This document shows, piece by piece, positions 1-10,421 of a DNA stretch of 64,000 nt (within the stretch, counting starts at the first letter, position 1; every line of letters starts with the position of its first letter). A program made the position numbers and the translations under genes. The stretch comes from Prochlorococcus sp. AG-409-B05 (GTDB taxonomy: Bacteria > Cyanobacteriota > Cyanobacteriia > PCC-6307 > Cyanobiaceae), in assembly GCA_003216075.1 (NCBI GenBank), contig QCJK01000003.1, positions 62,001 to 126,000 on the forward strand. Direction: 5' to 3'. The notes under the pieces were generated by a model that was not told where the DNA came from, did no database searches, and saw only the letters and a program-made list of their open reading frames with translations.

Positions 1-1596
1 CAGCTTCGTGAAGCGATGGTGACTGACCTATTAGTAGATAACCAGGTAAAGCAAAATCATAAAATAGAATTAGAAAATAAAGCACAAACCTCAGAAATCA
101 AGGGCGTAAAAACATATTTCGGCAGTGTCTACTACGCGAAGGCCGTCATTCTTACAACAGGCACTTTCCTGGGCGGAAAAATCTGGGTAGGCAATCAATC
201 AATGCAAGCAGGTCGTGCAGGTGAACAAGCAGCAGAAGGACTCACTGAAGCACTCCAAAAGCTGGGATTTAAAACAAATCGTCTAAAAACTGGAACTCCC
301 GCAAGAGTAGACAGAAGAAGTATTAATCTATCCTCGCTTGAAGAGCAGCCTAGCGATGCATACGATAGATACTTTTCTTTCGATCCTGAGTCTTGGATTG
401 AAAGGAAGCAGATGAGTTGTTATATCACTCGAACTACAGAGAAAACTCATCAAATAATTAATAATAATCTTCATTTAACTCCTATCTATGGAGGTTTTAT
501 TGACAGTAAAGGACCACGATATTGCCCATCAATTGAAGACAAGATAGTACGTTTTGCAGACAAAAAATCACATCAGATTTTCCTTGAACCAGAAGGTGAA
601 GAGACTCCGGAAATTTATGTTCAAGGTTTTTCTACTGGTCTACCTGAAAAGCTACAACTTGATCTCTTAAGAACACTCCCTGGCCTAGAGCAATGTGTAA
701 TGTTACGACCTGCATATGCAGTCGAGTATGATTATTTACCGGCAACACAATTGCAACCATCATTAGAAACTAAAATAGTAAGTGGACTTTTTACGGCTGG
801 CCAATTGAATGGTACTACCGGCTACGAAGAAGCTGCCGCTCAAGGATTAGTTGCAGGACTGAACGCAGCACAATTGGTCAAAAATAAACAACCAATCTTG
901 TTCACAAGAGAACAAAGCTATATAGGAACAATGATAGATGATTTAGTAAGGCAAGATCTACAAGAGCCATATAGAGTACTTACCAGCCGTAGCGAGTATC
1001 GTCTTGTATTAAGAGGAGATAATGCAGATAGGCGTTTAACCCCACTTGGGTATCAGCTAGGACTTATTTCAGAACAACGTTGGCAAAACCTAAAAAACAA
1101 AGAGATTGCTCTTGAACATGAAAAGAATCGACTAGAAAATCAACGCGTTAAAGAAAACGATTCAATTGCAAGCCAAATCAAAAAAGATACTGGCGCCCCA
1201 ATCAAAGGTTCCATAACACTAGCCAATCTACTTCGTCGTCCAGGTGTACATACAGCCGATCTCATTAAATACAATTTATGCGATGATTCTCTCCCTAGAT
1301 ATATAAGTGAAGGGGTGGAAATTGATATTAAATATAGCGGCTATTTGAAACGCCAAAAAATGCAAATTGCTCAATTAATTAAACAAAGAAGTCGTCCTCT
1401 TCCCAGGGATATTGAATATGCAAATATCAATAGTCTTTCTCAAGAGGCTCGTGAAAAATTAACACTTAGACGTCCTTTAAATTTTGGACAAGCAGCAGAT
1501 TTACCAGGTGTAAGCAAAGCAGATTTAACGGCTCTATTAATTTGGTTAAAAGTCCAAACTAATGAAGACGAAAAATCCACAATACAAAAAGTTTAA
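1..1596 (+). CDS. mnmG: tRNA uridine-5-carboxymethylaminomethyl(34) synthesis enzyme MnmG (GidA), 5' truncated by window edge
   Basis: FAD/NADH enzyme that, with MnmE, builds the carboxymethylaminomethyl group on wobble U34 of several tRNAs in the cytoplasm. The frame is open from base 1 (codons for QLREA precede the first Met at 16), so the start lies outside the window; compared with the usual 620-650 residues roughly the first 110-120, including the N-terminal dinucleotide-binding loop, are missing. Visible family features are the [13 protein letters not shown] segment, [10 protein letters not shown], the [17 protein letters not shown]-contact motif in the middle, and the C-terminal helical part with [10 protein letters not shown] and LPGVSKADL. 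It ends at a TAA at 1594, 45 bp before the next gene on the same strand. Confidence 0.95.
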   Translation, partial: QLREAMVTDLLVDNQVKQNHKIELENKAQTSEIKGVKTYFGSVYYAKAVILTTGTFLGGKIWVGNQSMQAGRAGEQAAEGLTEALQKLGFKTNRLKTGTPARVDRRSINLSSLEEQPSDAYDRYFSFDPESWIERKQMSCYITRTTEKTHQIINNNLHLTPIYGGFIDSKGPRYCPSIEDKIVRFADKKSHQIFLEPEGEETPEIYVQGFSTGLPEKLQLDLLRTLPGLEQCVMLRPAYAVEYDYLPATQLQPSLETKIVSGLFTAGQLNGTTGYEEAAAQGLVAGLNAAQLVKNKQPILFTREQSYIGTMIDDLVRQDLQEPYRVLTSRSEYRLVLRGDNADRRLTPLGYQLGLISEQRWQNLKNKEIALEHEKNRLENQRVKENDSIASQIKKDTGAPIKGSITLANLLRRPGVHTADLIKYNLCDDSLPRYISEGVEIDIKYSGYLKRQKMQIAQLIKQRSRPLPRDIEYANINSLSQEAREKLTLRRPLNFGQAADLPGVSKADLTALLIWLKVQTNEDEKSTIQKV

Positions 1597-1641
1597 TGCT
1601 ATTTAAATTACTAGTAAATCAATCAAAAACGGAGGTGGATT

Positions 1642-2253
1642 CTGAGTAATTCATTATTCAAATCACCCACTCCGATCTGGGAAGCTGCCACGAAAACAGT
1701 ACTTTCAGGTGAAGCCCCTAGCAAACTTCCAGGTCCATGGAAATTGCTTCTCTTAGGAGATGGCAGTCCCACACGCCACCTTCGTCTTTTGACAGGGCAT
1801 GAAGTGCAAGTTCAACTAATTGCAATGGAAACAGAGAGCAGCCTCAGTAACGATGCTCCTATAGAGGTGAAAGAGCTCATGCCGCCACTAATAAGACGAC
1901 AAGTTTGGTTGAAATGTGGACCACAGATCCTTGCATGGGCAGAAAGCTGGTGGAATGAATTAGAAGCTGAGCATCATCTAATCAACAAACATCAACCAAT
2001 TTGGAAAAGTCTCACACAAGGCAGATCTGAACTATTTCGTGAAGTAGATGGACTAGCACTAGTTACTGCTAAATGGCTCGAATCAGGTTTCAAGCATCAG
2101 GGTCCCTTCTGGAGTAGACATTATCGATTTTTTCGACAAGAAAGAGAATTAACCGTCATCAGAGAAGTCTTTAGTCCCAAATTAGAACTTTGGTTGGGTC
2201 CTAGCAGAGGCCAAGCTTCCAACGATCCTGAAGCAAAAAATTTCTATAAATAA
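1642..2253 (+). CDS. Chorismate lyase-like protein (DUF98/Ycf21-type), probable CTG start
   Basis: About 203 residues. The sequence resembles the cyanobacterial DUF98/Ycf21 group, related to chorismate-pyruvate lyase (UbiC), which makes 4-hydroxybenzoate for plastoquinone-type quinones. Supporting segments are LLLGDGSPTRHLRLLTGHEV, the Arg/Trp run RRQVWLKCGPQILAWAESWW and a C-terminal FFRQERELTVIREVFSP. A TTG at 1744 would cut off a well-formed N-terminus (SNSLFKSPTPIWEAATKTV); the frame is open back to a TAA at 1615 with no ATG, GTG or TTG. A GGAGG at 1631-1635 sits six bases before CTG 1642, so CTG is my start. Family call is from recollection of the motif pattern; enzymatic function is inferred. 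Confidence 0.7.
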   Translation: MSNSLFKSPTPIWEAATKTVLSGEAPSKLPGPWKLLLLGDGSPTRHLRLLTGHEVQVQLIAMETESSLSNDAPIEVKELMPPLIRRQVWLKCGPQILAWAESWWNELEAEHHLINKHQPIWKSLTQGRSELFREVDGLALVTAKWLESGFKHQGPFWSRHYRFFRQERELTVIREVFSPKLELWLGPSRGQASNDPEAKNFYK

Positions 2254-2320
2254 TAGATTTAGACTTGACAACTTGCCAAGTCTTATGGTTGACGGAATAT
2301 GGGTCAGTGACTTCTCAGTT

Positions 2321-2782
2321 ATGGTTTCCTCCCGAAATTGGTTAAACCTCACAGATCTAGGCAAAGTTTATGGGATCTCTGCCATCCAATGCGGCTCTGC
2401 TCTTAAAGAAAAAGGTTGGTGTAATCAATTTGGCAAGCCAACTCCACAAGCATTCCAGGCAGGAGCTGCATCAACAAAATGTCGAAATAATCCTGATGAT
2501 GACAATCCAATTTGGAATGCCAAAGTTTGCTGTGAATTACTTAAAGACATTGGATATACACCTATTAATCGAACTTTACAGATAGAGCAATGGGCAAAAT
2601 TGTTAGAAGCGTTAGAAGAAGGCTCTCCATCAATCAACACAACTGCAGCACAAATGGCCGAAGATTTACCTATTGAATTAATTGATGAGGTCAATATCAA
2701 ACTAGCATCAAGAGGTTGTATATTCAGAGTGAGTGACTCAGATCAAATCTCAAAATGCAGAGCTAAATCTTTCTCAAAATAA
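2321..2782 (+). CDS. Conserved hypothetical protein of picocyanobacteria
   Basis: About 153 residues from ATG 2321; in-frame alternatives are ATG 2285 and TTG 2273, and none has a clear Shine-Dalgarno. I do not recognise a named family. The N-terminal segment NWLNLTDLGKVYGISAIQCGSAL looks like a small helix-turn-helix-like unit, followed by a Gly/Gln/Pro-rich linker (WCNQFGKPTPQAFQAGAA), a helical middle (VCCELLKDIGY) and an acidic C-terminal helix pair. No signal peptide or membrane segment. It follows the chorismate lyase-like gene on the same strand, with a convergent gene downstream. DNA binding would be a guess. Confidence 0.6.
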   Translation: MVSSRNWLNLTDLGKVYGISAIQCGSALKEKGWCNQFGKPTPQAFQAGAASTKCRNNPDDDNPIWNAKVCCELLKDIGYTPINRTLQIEQWAKLLEALEEGSPSINTTAAQMAEDLPIELIDEVNIKLASRGCIFRVSDSDQISKCRAKSFSK

Positions 2783-2839
2783 TTCTAAATAGCGGCTGCA
2801 ATTCATCAATATTTTCTTGCATTAATCCACACATATCAA

Positions 2840-3373
2840 TTAACCACGTCTGCGGCTAGATCGAGGCAAAGGACGAGCTCCAGACTTTCGAGATTGCCTT
2901 TCATCAAACTTCTCTGTTTGCTCAACTTGTTTTCTTTGCCATCTGTTTACACGGAAATCAGACTCATCAGGCCATTCATCCTTGATCAATATTTCCTGAG
3001 AAGAATTTTTTGGATTAGGACTTATTTGGTGTTGTTTTGGTCTACGTGAGATGGCCTCCAGAGGACGCTTTTGGTCTGAATCCATGAATTCTTTTTGGAC
3101 CGGAGGTGAATATGACTCAGTTTCCCACGGTTCCATCCAACCATCTTCATCCTCAAGAAACCAATCAATTTTGTCACCTACCCACCGTCCAACCTTTTCA
3201 AAATTGTCAGAGGGAAAACCCTTATTACGACTCACTGATCTCCGACTACCTGGACGAGTACCAGCAACCCCATCCACAAACTGTCTGCCAGTCTCTATCC
3301 AACTATCTACTCGACGATCTAAAAGATCACGTGCGCGTTTTTTCCTTTGATTTACTTGACGCTTTAAATCCAT
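2840..3373 (-). CDS. Conserved hypothetical basic protein
   Basis: 177 residues, unrecognised. Very basic N-terminus (KRQVNQRKKRARDLLDRRVDSW), a central Trp/acidic region (VGRWVGDKIDWFLEDEDGWMEPWE), a low-complexity stretch and a basic Arg/Ser C-terminus (GARPLPRSSRRRG). No membrane segment. It is the last gene of a minus-strand group (SprT-like, a 31-residue membrane peptide, this gene) with only 9 bp between it and the upstream small ORF, so co-transcription is likely. The charged ends could suit nucleic-acid contact, but that is only a possibility. Two plus-strand frames over the same bases lack plausible composition and are taken as shadows. Confidence 0.6.
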   Translation of the reverse strand: MDLKRQVNQRKKRARDLLDRRVDSWIETGRQFVDGVAGTRPGSRRSVSRNKGFPSDNFEKVGRWVGDKIDWFLEDEDGWMEPWETESYSPPVQKEFMDSDQKRPLEAISRRPKQHQISPNPKNSSQEILIKDEWPDESDFRVNRWQRKQVEQTEKFDERQSRKSGARPLPRSSRRRG

Positions 3374-3382
3374 GTCTTAGCG

Positions 3383-3478
3383 CTAGTGACGCCTTCTTTG
3401 CAACCAATGTTCTCTTTGCCAACCAATAAGTGCAATCACTATCCCACTGACCTGTAAGACAAGCAAAAACAAATTCAA
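3383..3478 (-). CDS. Possible 31-residue single-span membrane peptide
   Basis: TTG start one base after the stop of the SprT-like gene, stop at 3383. The product (31 residues) is a hydrophobic helix NLFLLVLQVSGIVIALIGW followed by a short basic tail (QREHWLQRRRH), typical of a single-pass inner-membrane micropeptide with the basic side inside. An AGGGGG at 3490-3485, inside the end of the upstream gene, lies six bases before the TTG. Tight packing between two same-strand genes supports it. The frame continues upstream, antisense-free but overlapping the SprT-like gene, so a longer form starting near 3610 is possible but less natural. Function unknown. Confidence 0.45.
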   Translation of the reverse strand: MNLFLLVLQVSGIVIALIGWQREHWLQRRRH

Positions 3479-3479
3479 A

Positions 3480-4028
3480 TCATACCCCCTTTTCAACACG
3501 GTGATACTCCAAAAGACAATTAGCATTCCATCGACCGTGGTAATGAGTATTGCAACACGATCGACAAGCTGCTCCGCGGACAATTCGTTGATAAGAAAAG
3601 CGGGCTCCACAAGATGGGCAAATAGCCCACCACTTTGGGGCAGACTGAGGAACAGGAAAATTATGTCTCACGCTAATTTGAAATCTATCCTGAGAGGCAT
3701 TAATGAAAGCCATCCGTTTATAAAAGTGTTCTCCATGTCCTTCCTTCACTTTTAAAACTTGATCAATCCACACATGAATCATTTCATGGCAAAGAGTGCT
3801 CTCCGTAGCACTCTGAGGCAACTTTTCCAAAATAGGCCGAGAAAGAACAATCTCTCCCTTATGCAGTCGTCCGAATCTATTCACTCTTCGATAGTAACCA
3901 GCTGTCTTACGCAAACGACCATCACTCCAGCGAACAGAAGCCAAAGGTCTTGTACCAAAAGTCAAAGACCCTTCAAAATATGCTCTATTAAAAGCATGGT
4001 AAAGCGGCAACAGAGGCAAAATTGACAT
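3480..4028 (-). CDS. SprT-like zinc metalloprotease-type protein
   Basis: 182 residues with the SprT architecture: an N-terminal helical part, the zinc-metalloprotease motif HEMIH at residues 81-85 (HExxH type, with further histidines in EGHGEHFYKR about 13 residues later as the likely third ligand), and a C-terminal zinc ribbon CPSCG (Cys137/140) and CRSCC (Cys155/158). Related SprT/Spartan proteins act on DNA-protein crosslinks in eukaryotes; bacterial SprT function is poorly defined. It is the first gene of a minus-strand group running to 2840. ATG start at 4028; no signal peptide, so cytoplasmic. Confidence 0.8.
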   Translation of the reverse strand: MSILPLLPLYHAFNRAYFEGSLTFGTRPLASVRWSDGRLRKTAGYYRRVNRFGRLHKGEIVLSRPILEKLPQSATESTLCHEMIHVWIDQVLKVKEGHGEHFYKRMAFINASQDRFQISVRHNFPVPQSAPKWWAICPSCGARFSYQRIVRGAACRSCCNTHYHGRWNANCLLEYHRVEKGV

Positions 4029-4154
4029 TAAAACAACTCAGGAGACCTCTCCTCCTCATCTCAATTACTGCCAGTCTGCCTACAAAAAGCGCTCTGGCAC
4101 CAAATTTTTCCTACAGTAGATGAGTCAAACAGATTTCATCTTTGCATTTAACTA

Positions 4155-4577
4155 ATGGATGCGGCTCTCGTAAAGGAGATAGGAACAAAAGCCTTACTGG
4201 CCGGGGCAGGTGCACTAGCCCTGTTTTGGACCATTAATGCTGTCAAACTGGTGATCAGTGCAAGAGGTATCAACCCTCTCGTCAAGCAATTCTTCAATCA
4301 AATAGCAGCTGGTCGTATTGATGGTGCTTATCGTCTAACAACCAAAGCCTATCGCCAACATGTTAATCGCCAAGATTTCCTCAAATTTTTAGGCAGTCTT
4401 CAACTAAACCGCTATAGAAATTTAAAATCTGGTAGACCTCGCATTGAAGACAAACAAATTATTCTTACCTTGAAATTAAAATCGGAAGATAAAAAATCTG
4501 AATTGCCTTTAGACTTTACTTTTCTAAAAATCGAAGATGCATGGAAAATAGATCGCATCGAAAAAACTAAAAAATAA
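4155..4577 (+). CDS. Membrane-anchored hypothetical protein with NTF2-like/DUF4864-type C-terminus
   Basis: 140 residues. An N-terminal membrane anchor (ALLAGAGALALFWTINAVKLVI, about residues 14-35) is followed by FFNQIAAGRIDGAYRLTTKAYRQHVNRQDFLKFL, a pattern seen in small NTF2-like lumen proteins where a helix precedes a curved sheet, ending in TFLKIEDAWKIDRIE. The ending (W-K-I-D-R-I) is typical of that fold. No catalytic residues are evident. It starts 18 bp upstream of ligA on the same strand, so the two may be co-transcribed; no functional link is known. Family assignment is by pattern only. Confidence 0.6.
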   Translation: MDAALVKEIGTKALLAGAGALALFWTINAVKLVISARGINPLVKQFFNQIAAGRIDGAYRLTTKAYRQHVNRQDFLKFLGSLQLNRYRNLKSGRPRIEDKQIILTLKLKSEDKKSELPLDFTFLKIEDAWKIDRIEKTKK

Positions 4578-4595
4578 TAGGTACTTTCTGAAATA

Positions 4596-6677
4596 GTGAC
4601 AAACGATTCCACTATTAAGCGCGCAAATGAGTTGAGAAATCTATTAAATAAAGCAAGTCATGCGTATTATGTCTTGGATTCACCAATAATGGAAGATTCA
4701 ATATATGATAATCTATATCGAGAATTAATTGATATTGAAACTGCTGACCCATCTTTACTAACTAAGGATAGTCCATCACAAAGAATTGGTGGTTCCCCAG
4801 CAAAAAAGTTTATCAATGTTGCTCACAGGATTCCTTTATTTAGTCTTGATAACGCTTTCAATACAGATGAATTAAATAATTGGTATTCCAGAATAAAAAA
4901 ACTAATTAATACAGCAAGCAGTGATCAATCTATTAAGCAAGCATTCACATTAGTGGGAGAAATGAAAATCGATGGAAATGCTCTGGCTCTATCCTATTCA
5001 AAAGGCGTTTTAGTGCAAGCAGCTACAAGAGGAGACGGACTAAAGGGAGAAGAAATTACCGCAAATGTACGGACGATTAATTCAATTCCACTGCGCTTAC
5101 AACTAAAAACTCCGCCCTTATGGCTAGAAGTCAGAGGTGAAGCTTTTATTCCAGATCACACCTTTAAAAAAATCAATTCTGAAAGACAGAAGCTTGGAAC
5201 TGGAGAATTTGCTAATCCTCGAAATGCTTGTGCAGGAACACTTCGTCAACTAAACCCTCAAGTAGTTGCCTCCCGTCAATTGGATTTCTTTGCTTATTCC
5301 ATGCATATATCAGAAGAATGGAAAGCACAAATACAAGATCCAGCAAAACCAACATCTCAATGGGAAGCTCTGCAGTGGCTCAAAACTGCCGGATTCAGAA
5401 TCAATCCCATTTCACAACATCTGAAAAATCTTGATGAAGCAACAAATTTCATCAACCATTCTAAAAACTCTAGGAAAGAGCTCCCCTATGCAACAGATGG
5501 AGTCGTGATCAAAATCAATGAATATTCACTTCAACAACAAGCAGGTTTTACTCAAAAAGCACCGCGTTGGGCAATCGCAGTTAAATATCCAGCCGAAGAA
5601 GCAGCAACCAAACTACTTAAAATGACTTGTCAAGTTGGTCGCACAGGGGTAATCACCCCAGTTGTCGAATTTGAACCAATTACTCTTGCAGGAACTTCAG
5701 TTACTCGTGCAACACTTCACAACGCTGCTCGCATAGGAAAGCTTGGTTTACATTACGGAGACACAATTGTGGTGCATAAAGCTGGTGAAATCATTCCAGA
5801 AATAGTTCGAGTTCTAAAAGAATTAAGGCCATCAAATGCTCTCCCAATTGAATTACCAACAAATTGTCCTTCATGTAATTCACCAGTGATTAAAGCTATT
5901 GATGAAGCAGCAACAAGATGTGTTAATAATAGCTGTCCCGCAATACTCCAAGGAGCACTCCGTCATTGGGTAAGTAAGGAATCGATGGATATTGATGGGT
6001 TTGGTGAAAAACTTATCGAACAATTAGTAAATCGTAAATTAGTCAAATCAATTGCAAGCTTATATCACTTAAATGAAACTTCATTAAGCAAAATAGAGCG
6101 AATGGGAACAAAATCAGCAAAAAAAATAATCAGCTCACTTGAAAAATCTAAAACCCAACCTTGGCACAAACAATTATATGGTCTTGGAATACTTCATGTA
6201 GGCAAAACAAATGCTAATACAATAGCGAAAAACTTTAACAATATCATAGAGTTATCTAACACAGCTTGCTCATCACCTGAAAAAATTAAATCTCTTTATG
6301 GTATTGGTGATGAAATTGCACAATCATTAAAGCAATGGTTTTCAACTCCTTCTAATCAAATACTTATAAGTCAACTTCAATGTATAGGTATCACTTTAAA
6401 AGCAAATGAAAAAAATGAAAATGAATCCAAAAATATTTCCTCGAAGTATACTCTTGATGGAACAATATTTGTTCTCACAGGAACTATAGAGTCATTGAGT
6501 CGCGACAAACTAAAAAGTTTAATCGAGGAGGCTGGAGGAAAAGTAAACACTTCTTTAAGTTCAAAAACCAACTACTTAGTAGCTGGTGATAAAGCTGGTA
6601 GTAAACTACAAAAAGCCCAACAACTAGGAATACCAATTTTAAACAAGGAGGCCTTTTATCAATTATTATCTAAATAG
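4596..6677 (+). CDS. ligA: NAD+-dependent DNA ligase LigA
   Basis: Seals nicks during replication and repair using NAD+. 693 residues, the usual length. Visible in order: the N-terminal Ia domain ([24 protein letters not shown]), the adenylation motif KIDG with the nucleophilic Lys at about residue 124, the OB fold around [15 protein letters not shown], a four-cysteine zinc site (CPSCN...CVNNSC), helix-hairpin-helix segments ([31 protein letters not shown]) and a C-terminal BRCT domain ([27 protein letters not shown]). GTG start. All domains are present, so I regard it as functional. Confidence 0.97.
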   Translation: MTNDSTIKRANELRNLLNKASHAYYVLDSPIMEDSIYDNLYRELIDIETADPSLLTKDSPSQRIGGSPAKKFINVAHRIPLFSLDNAFNTDELNNWYSRIKKLINTASSDQSIKQAFTLVGEMKIDGNALALSYSKGVLVQAATRGDGLKGEEITANVRTINSIPLRLQLKTPPLWLEVRGEAFIPDHTFKKINSERQKLGTGEFANPRNACAGTLRQLNPQVVASRQLDFFAYSMHISEEWKAQIQDPAKPTSQWEALQWLKTAGFRINPISQHLKNLDEATNFINHSKNSRKELPYATDGVVIKINEYSLQQQAGFTQKAPRWAIAVKYPAEEAATKLLKMTCQVGRTGVITPVVEFEPITLAGTSVTRATLHNAARIGKLGLHYGDTIVVHKAGEIIPEIVRVLKELRPSNALPIELPTNCPSCNSPVIKAIDEAATRCVNNSCPAILQGALRHWVSKESMDIDGFGEKLIEQLVNRKLVKSIASLYHLNETSLSKIERMGTKSAKKIISSLEKSKTQPWHKQLYGLGILHVGKTNANTIAKNFNNIIELSNTACSSPEKIKSLYGIGDEIAQSLKQWFSTPSNQILISQLQCIGITLKANEKNENESKNISSKYTLDGTIFVLTGTIESLSRDKLKSLIEEAGGKVNTSLSSKTNYLVAGDKAGSKLQKAQQLGIPILNKEAFYQLLSK

Positions 6678-6860
6678 AAATTGTTGATCAACTTTCTTTC
6701 AAATAATGCGAAAACCCTTAATCCATCTTTTCATCAAAACAACTTGTGGTAGAGCAAAATTTGATGAACTTTCTACAAGGCGAGGCCCTGTCAATATAAT
6801 AAGACTTTGTTGGTTTATAGTTATTGCAACTCTTAAAGATCTTCACATCCCTAATGATAA

Positions 6861-7481
6861 TCAAATCAAAGGGTCAGACTCCTGAAATGCTTTATTGGCT
6901 GCCCGGATCACTAACCAAGCCACACCTACAGTTGCCAATAATCCGACCCAACTGATCACTATAGAATTAGAGTCTGAGTTCTCTAAAAGGACATTTTTAA
7001 AATTAGAAAGATCACCTGCTATAGCCCCAAGACAACAATATAAAATTGTTCCTGGCAAAATACCAATCAATCCAATAGTGTAATCCCGTAAAGTAACTTC
7101 ACTTAATCCATATGCAAGATTCAGAAAACTAAAAGGAAGAACTGGCGAAAGTCGACTAAGAAAAATTAATTTCAACCCTTCTCTACTAACAGCCTTTCCT
7201 AGAAGAAATAATTTTGGAAATTTTGAAACCTGTCCTTGAGCAAAATCTCTAAATAAAGTACGCGACAAGAAAAAAACAAGCTCTGCACCAAAAAAAGCAC
7301 CTAGGAATACAACTATTGTCCCAAGCCATGGTCCATAAAGCAATCCTGCTGCCATCGTCAACCATAAACCTGGCAGTAAAAGAACTATCCATAATATATA
7401 TAAAAAAACGAACATTAAAGCACCACTAGGAGAGTGCAAAAAAGGAATATACAACTCTAATAAAGCAGAAACATCAAACAT
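6861..7481 (-). CDS. TVP38/TMEM64-type (VTT/DedA-like) membrane protein
   Basis: 206 residues, multi-span inner-membrane protein. The VTT signature region is visible: AGLLYGPWLGTIVVFLGAFFGAELVFFLSRTLF, then the amphipathic FLSRLSPVLPFSFLNLAYGLSEVTLRDYTIGLIGILPGT. Members of this superfamily are linked to lipid scrambling or membrane homeostasis in other organisms; the cyanobacterial role is unknown. It is convergent with ligA, from which it is separated by about 180 bp, and lies downstream of valS on the same strand. The C-terminus has a last hydrophobic helix (IVISWVGLLATVGVAWLVI). Confidence 0.8.
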   Translation of the reverse strand: MFDVSALLELYIPFLHSPSGALMFVFLYILWIVLLLPGLWLTMAAGLLYGPWLGTIVVFLGAFFGAELVFFLSRTLFRDFAQGQVSKFPKLFLLGKAVSREGLKLIFLSRLSPVLPFSFLNLAYGLSEVTLRDYTIGLIGILPGTILYCCLGAIAGDLSNFKNVLLENSDSNSIVISWVGLLATVGVAWLVIRAANKAFQESDPLI

Positions 7482-7558
7482 TAGTATCTCAAAGAAGATT
7501 TGATAGAAGAAAATTGACTATACAGGTAGGGCTCTAATAACTAAAAGGTTATAGTCAC

Positions 7559-10381
7559 TCATGCCAACCCTGCCAAGCGATTGCGCGCTAAATCTGCTTG
7601 AGACTCTGCTTCAGCCAGTTTAAGTTTACATTCAGAAACAACACTTTCAGGTGCTTTGTTGACAAAATTAGTATTAGCCAATCTCCCTGACAAAGTCACA
7701 ATCTCTTTCTCTGCTTTACCAATATCTTTTTGCAAGCGATCTTTCAGAGCATCTAAATCTACCAATCCTTCTATTGGCAATAAAACCTCTAATTCACCGC
7801 TAACACCTGCAAGACCCTTCACAGATGGAAGAGATGATGCCTGTTTTGGATTAAGAACCTCTAATGCACTAGCGCGAGTCAATGCCTGAATATCACTCTT
7901 GGCCTTGTCAAGTGTCACTGCCAAAGATTCCTTACTCGTAATAAAGCGAACTGGCACTGACTGCGATGGTTTTAAACCTGCTACCGCACGTAAGTTACGT
8001 ACTAATCTAATCGAATCAAATAATTCTGAAAAAGAAGCCTCTAATTCACTATCTAAATGGTCAACTTCTACCGAAGGCCATGATTGAAGTGCAAGAAAGG
8101 TGTCCTCAGAAACTCCATTCAATCCGTGCCAAAGTTCCTCGGTTAAATGAGGCATCAAAGGATTGAGCATGATAAATAAATCATTCAATACCTTGAGTAG
8201 AACGTTTCTAGCTATATCACGATCAGCCACACTTGATTGAGCAGTTTTTGACTCTAGATTCAGACGTCGTTTAATAAACTCTAAATACCAATCACATAAA
8301 TCATTCCAAGCAAATTCATATAAACCTTTTGCAGCTTCACCTAGCCCATAATCATAATATCGTGAAGACGTTTCACGATTAACTCTAGCCAATCGAGATA
8401 AAATCCATCTATCTGTAAGTTGTAATGATGAAGAATTAATATCTCCAGTATTACTTATATTTTCACTTCCAATATTAATCAATGCAAACCGTGTGGCATT
8501 CCACAACTTATTTGCAAAATTCCTGGCAGCCTCAACAGTCAATGAAGTATCACTTGCACGATCATAATCAAGACGAATGTCCTGACCCGCTCCAGCAACT
8601 TCTCGCACTAATGCAAATCTCAAAGCATCTGTGCCATAACGATCAATTAATAACAAAGGGTCTATTCCATTCCCTGAGCTTTTACTCATCTTGCGATTCT
8701 GTTCATCCCTAACCAGTCCATGAATATAAACATCTGCAAAAGGCATTTTCCCAGTAAATGCTCCCGCCATCATTGTCATTCTTGCCACCCAAAAGAAAAT
8801 AATGTCAAACCCAGTAACCAAAGTACTAGTTGGATACCAACGTTCTAAATCAGCATTGCCCTCATCAGGCCAACCTAAAGTTGAAAATGGCCAAAGTCCA
8901 CTAGAAAACCAGGTATCAAGGACATCATCATCTTGTTGAATCTTTACGGAAGTACCAAATTTTTTACGGGCCTGAACTAAAGCATCTTCTTCAGAGCGAG
9001 CAACTACATATGGAGTGTTATTAGTAACTTTGTCGGCTGTTTCGCTTACAACAAACCAAGCAGGGATCCGATGTCCCCACCATAATTGTCTGCTAATGCA
9101 CCAATCATGAATATCAGTCAACCAATCGCGATAAACCTTCTCCCAACGATCTGGAACAAACCTTGGTTCACCTTTAGCTAAATGCGAGCGACATCTTGAG
9201 GCTAAAGGCTCCATGCGCACAAACCATTGAGTAGAAAGCAAAGGCTCAACTGGCACCTTCCCTCGATCTGAATAAGGAACACTATGGGTATGCGGTTCCA
9301 CTTTCACCAAACAACCCTCCACTTCTAAGGCCTCCACTACAGCATTACGAGCCTCAAAACGATCAAGTCCTTCAAAACGGCCTGCATGATGGTTCATGGT
9401 TCCGTTTTTATTCATAACAGTGATCTGTGGAAGATCATGTCGTTGGCCTATCAAAAAATCATTAGGATCATGAGCTGGGGTGACCTTGACGCAACCGGTT
9501 CCAAACTCTTGATCTACATGTAGATCTGCAATGATCGGGATTTCACGGCCTACTAAGGGCAAAGTCAACGTCTGCCCAACCAGATGATGAAAGCGTTGAT
9601 CATCCGGATTTACCGCTACAGCAACATCCCCAAGCATCGTTTCTGGACGAGTAGTCGCCACTTCAAGATGGGTGGTTCCATCAGCAAGAGCACCATGAGT
9701 TAACGGATAACGAAAATGCCACAGAAAACCATCTACCTCCTTCATTTCAACCTCCAAATCACTAACGGCTGATCCAGACGCAGGGCACCAATTAACTAAA
9801 TATTCGCCCCGATAAATCAAGCCCTGCTGATGCAAACGAACAAATGCTTCCGAAACAGCCCAACTAAGTTTTTCATCCAACGTGAAACACTGACGTCTCC
9901 AATCAACCGAATAACCAAGGCGTCGTAACTGATCGACGATCCGTCCTCCACTTTCTTCCTTCCACGACCAAGCTCTCTCTAGAAAAGCTTCTCTCCCTAT
10001 CTCGTCTCGGGTTAAACCTTCTTGACGTAACTGCTGCTCAAGGATTGATTGAACAGCAATTGAAGCATGATCAGTCCCCGGCAAACAAAGGACATTCTTA
10101 CCTTGCAGCCTTTGAAACCTGACAATCGTATCTATTAATGCGGTATTAAATGCATGCCCCATATGCAGAAGCCCTGTCACATTGGGAGGTGGAATAACGA
10201 CCGAAAAAGGTTCTCCCATTGCGTTTGGGTCCGGTTGAAAACAACCTGTTCTCTCCCATGCTTTCTGCCAGCGATGCTCTGTCCCAAGAGGATCATAGAT
10301 TTTGGGCAATGCAGCAGCCCCCTTAAGAGAATTTGAAGTAGAGGAAAGCTCAGTCAAAACGAAACAAATAAACCATGTCAC
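7559..10381 (-). CDS. valS: Valyl-tRNA synthetase ValS
   Basis: Charges tRNA-Val in the cytoplasm. Class I synthetase with the HIGH-type motif HMGH at residues 73-76 ([17 protein letters not shown]), an editing CP1 domain ([15 protein letters not shown]), the KMSKS loop near residue 560 ([11 protein letters not shown]), an anticodon-binding domain, and the C-terminal coiled-coil tRNA arm ([25 protein letters not shown]). The 940-residue length fits. The first residues MTWFICFV are atypical; a TTG at 10357 (giving [10 protein letters not shown]) is an alternative, although GGAG lies four bases before ATG 10381. A tRNA-Val gene is about 1.5 kb upstream. Confidence 0.96.
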   Translation of the reverse strand: MTWFICFVLTELSSTSNSLKGAAALPKIYDPLGTEHRWQKAWERTGCFQPDPNAMGEPFSVVIPPPNVTGLLHMGHAFNTALIDTIVRFQRLQGKNVLCLPGTDHASIAVQSILEQQLRQEGLTRDEIGREAFLERAWSWKEESGGRIVDQLRRLGYSVDWRRQCFTLDEKLSWAVSEAFVRLHQQGLIYRGEYLVNWCPASGSAVSDLEVEMKEVDGFLWHFRYPLTHGALADGTTHLEVATTRPETMLGDVAVAVNPDDQRFHHLVGQTLTLPLVGREIPIIADLHVDQEFGTGCVKVTPAHDPNDFLIGQRHDLPQITVMNKNGTMNHHAGRFEGLDRFEARNAVVEALEVEGCLVKVEPHTHSVPYSDRGKVPVEPLLSTQWFVRMEPLASRCRSHLAKGEPRFVPDRWEKVYRDWLTDIHDWCISRQLWWGHRIPAWFVVSETADKVTNNTPYVVARSEEDALVQARKKFGTSVKIQQDDDVLDTWFSSGLWPFSTLGWPDEGNADLERWYPTSTLVTGFDIIFFWVARMTMMAGAFTGKMPFADVYIHGLVRDEQNRKMSKSSGNGIDPLLLIDRYGTDALRFALVREVAGAGQDIRLDYDRASDTSLTVEAARNFANKLWNATRFALINIGSENISNTGDINSSSLQLTDRWILSRLARVNRETSSRYYDYGLGEAAKGLYEFAWNDLCDWYLEFIKRRLNLESKTAQSSVADRDIARNVLLKVLNDLFIMLNPLMPHLTEELWHGLNGVSEDTFLALQSWPSVEVDHLDSELEASFSELFDSIRLVRNLRAVAGLKPSQSVPVRFITSKESLAVTLDKAKSDIQALTRASALEVLNPKQASSLPSVKGLAGVSGELEVLLPIEGLVDLDALKDRLQKDIGKAEKEIVTLSGRLANTNFVNKAPESVVSECKLKLAEAESQADLARNRLAGLA

Positions 10382-10421
10382 TCCATGCTGGCAAAAAGCG
10401 AGTGAAAATCATTTTTTAAAA

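Noticed and set aside
3051-3429. Plus-strand frames of 99 and 107 residues opposite the basic hypothetical protein
   Set aside because: Frame shadows: composition poor and the minus-strand gene group is better packed.
6706-6885. 59-residue plus-strand frame after ligA (MRKPLIHLFIKTTCG...), overlapping the end of the TVP38-like gene by 25 bases
   Set aside because: No ribosome site, codon pattern unremarkable, and it runs into the convergent gene. It could be a small gene, but nothing supports it.
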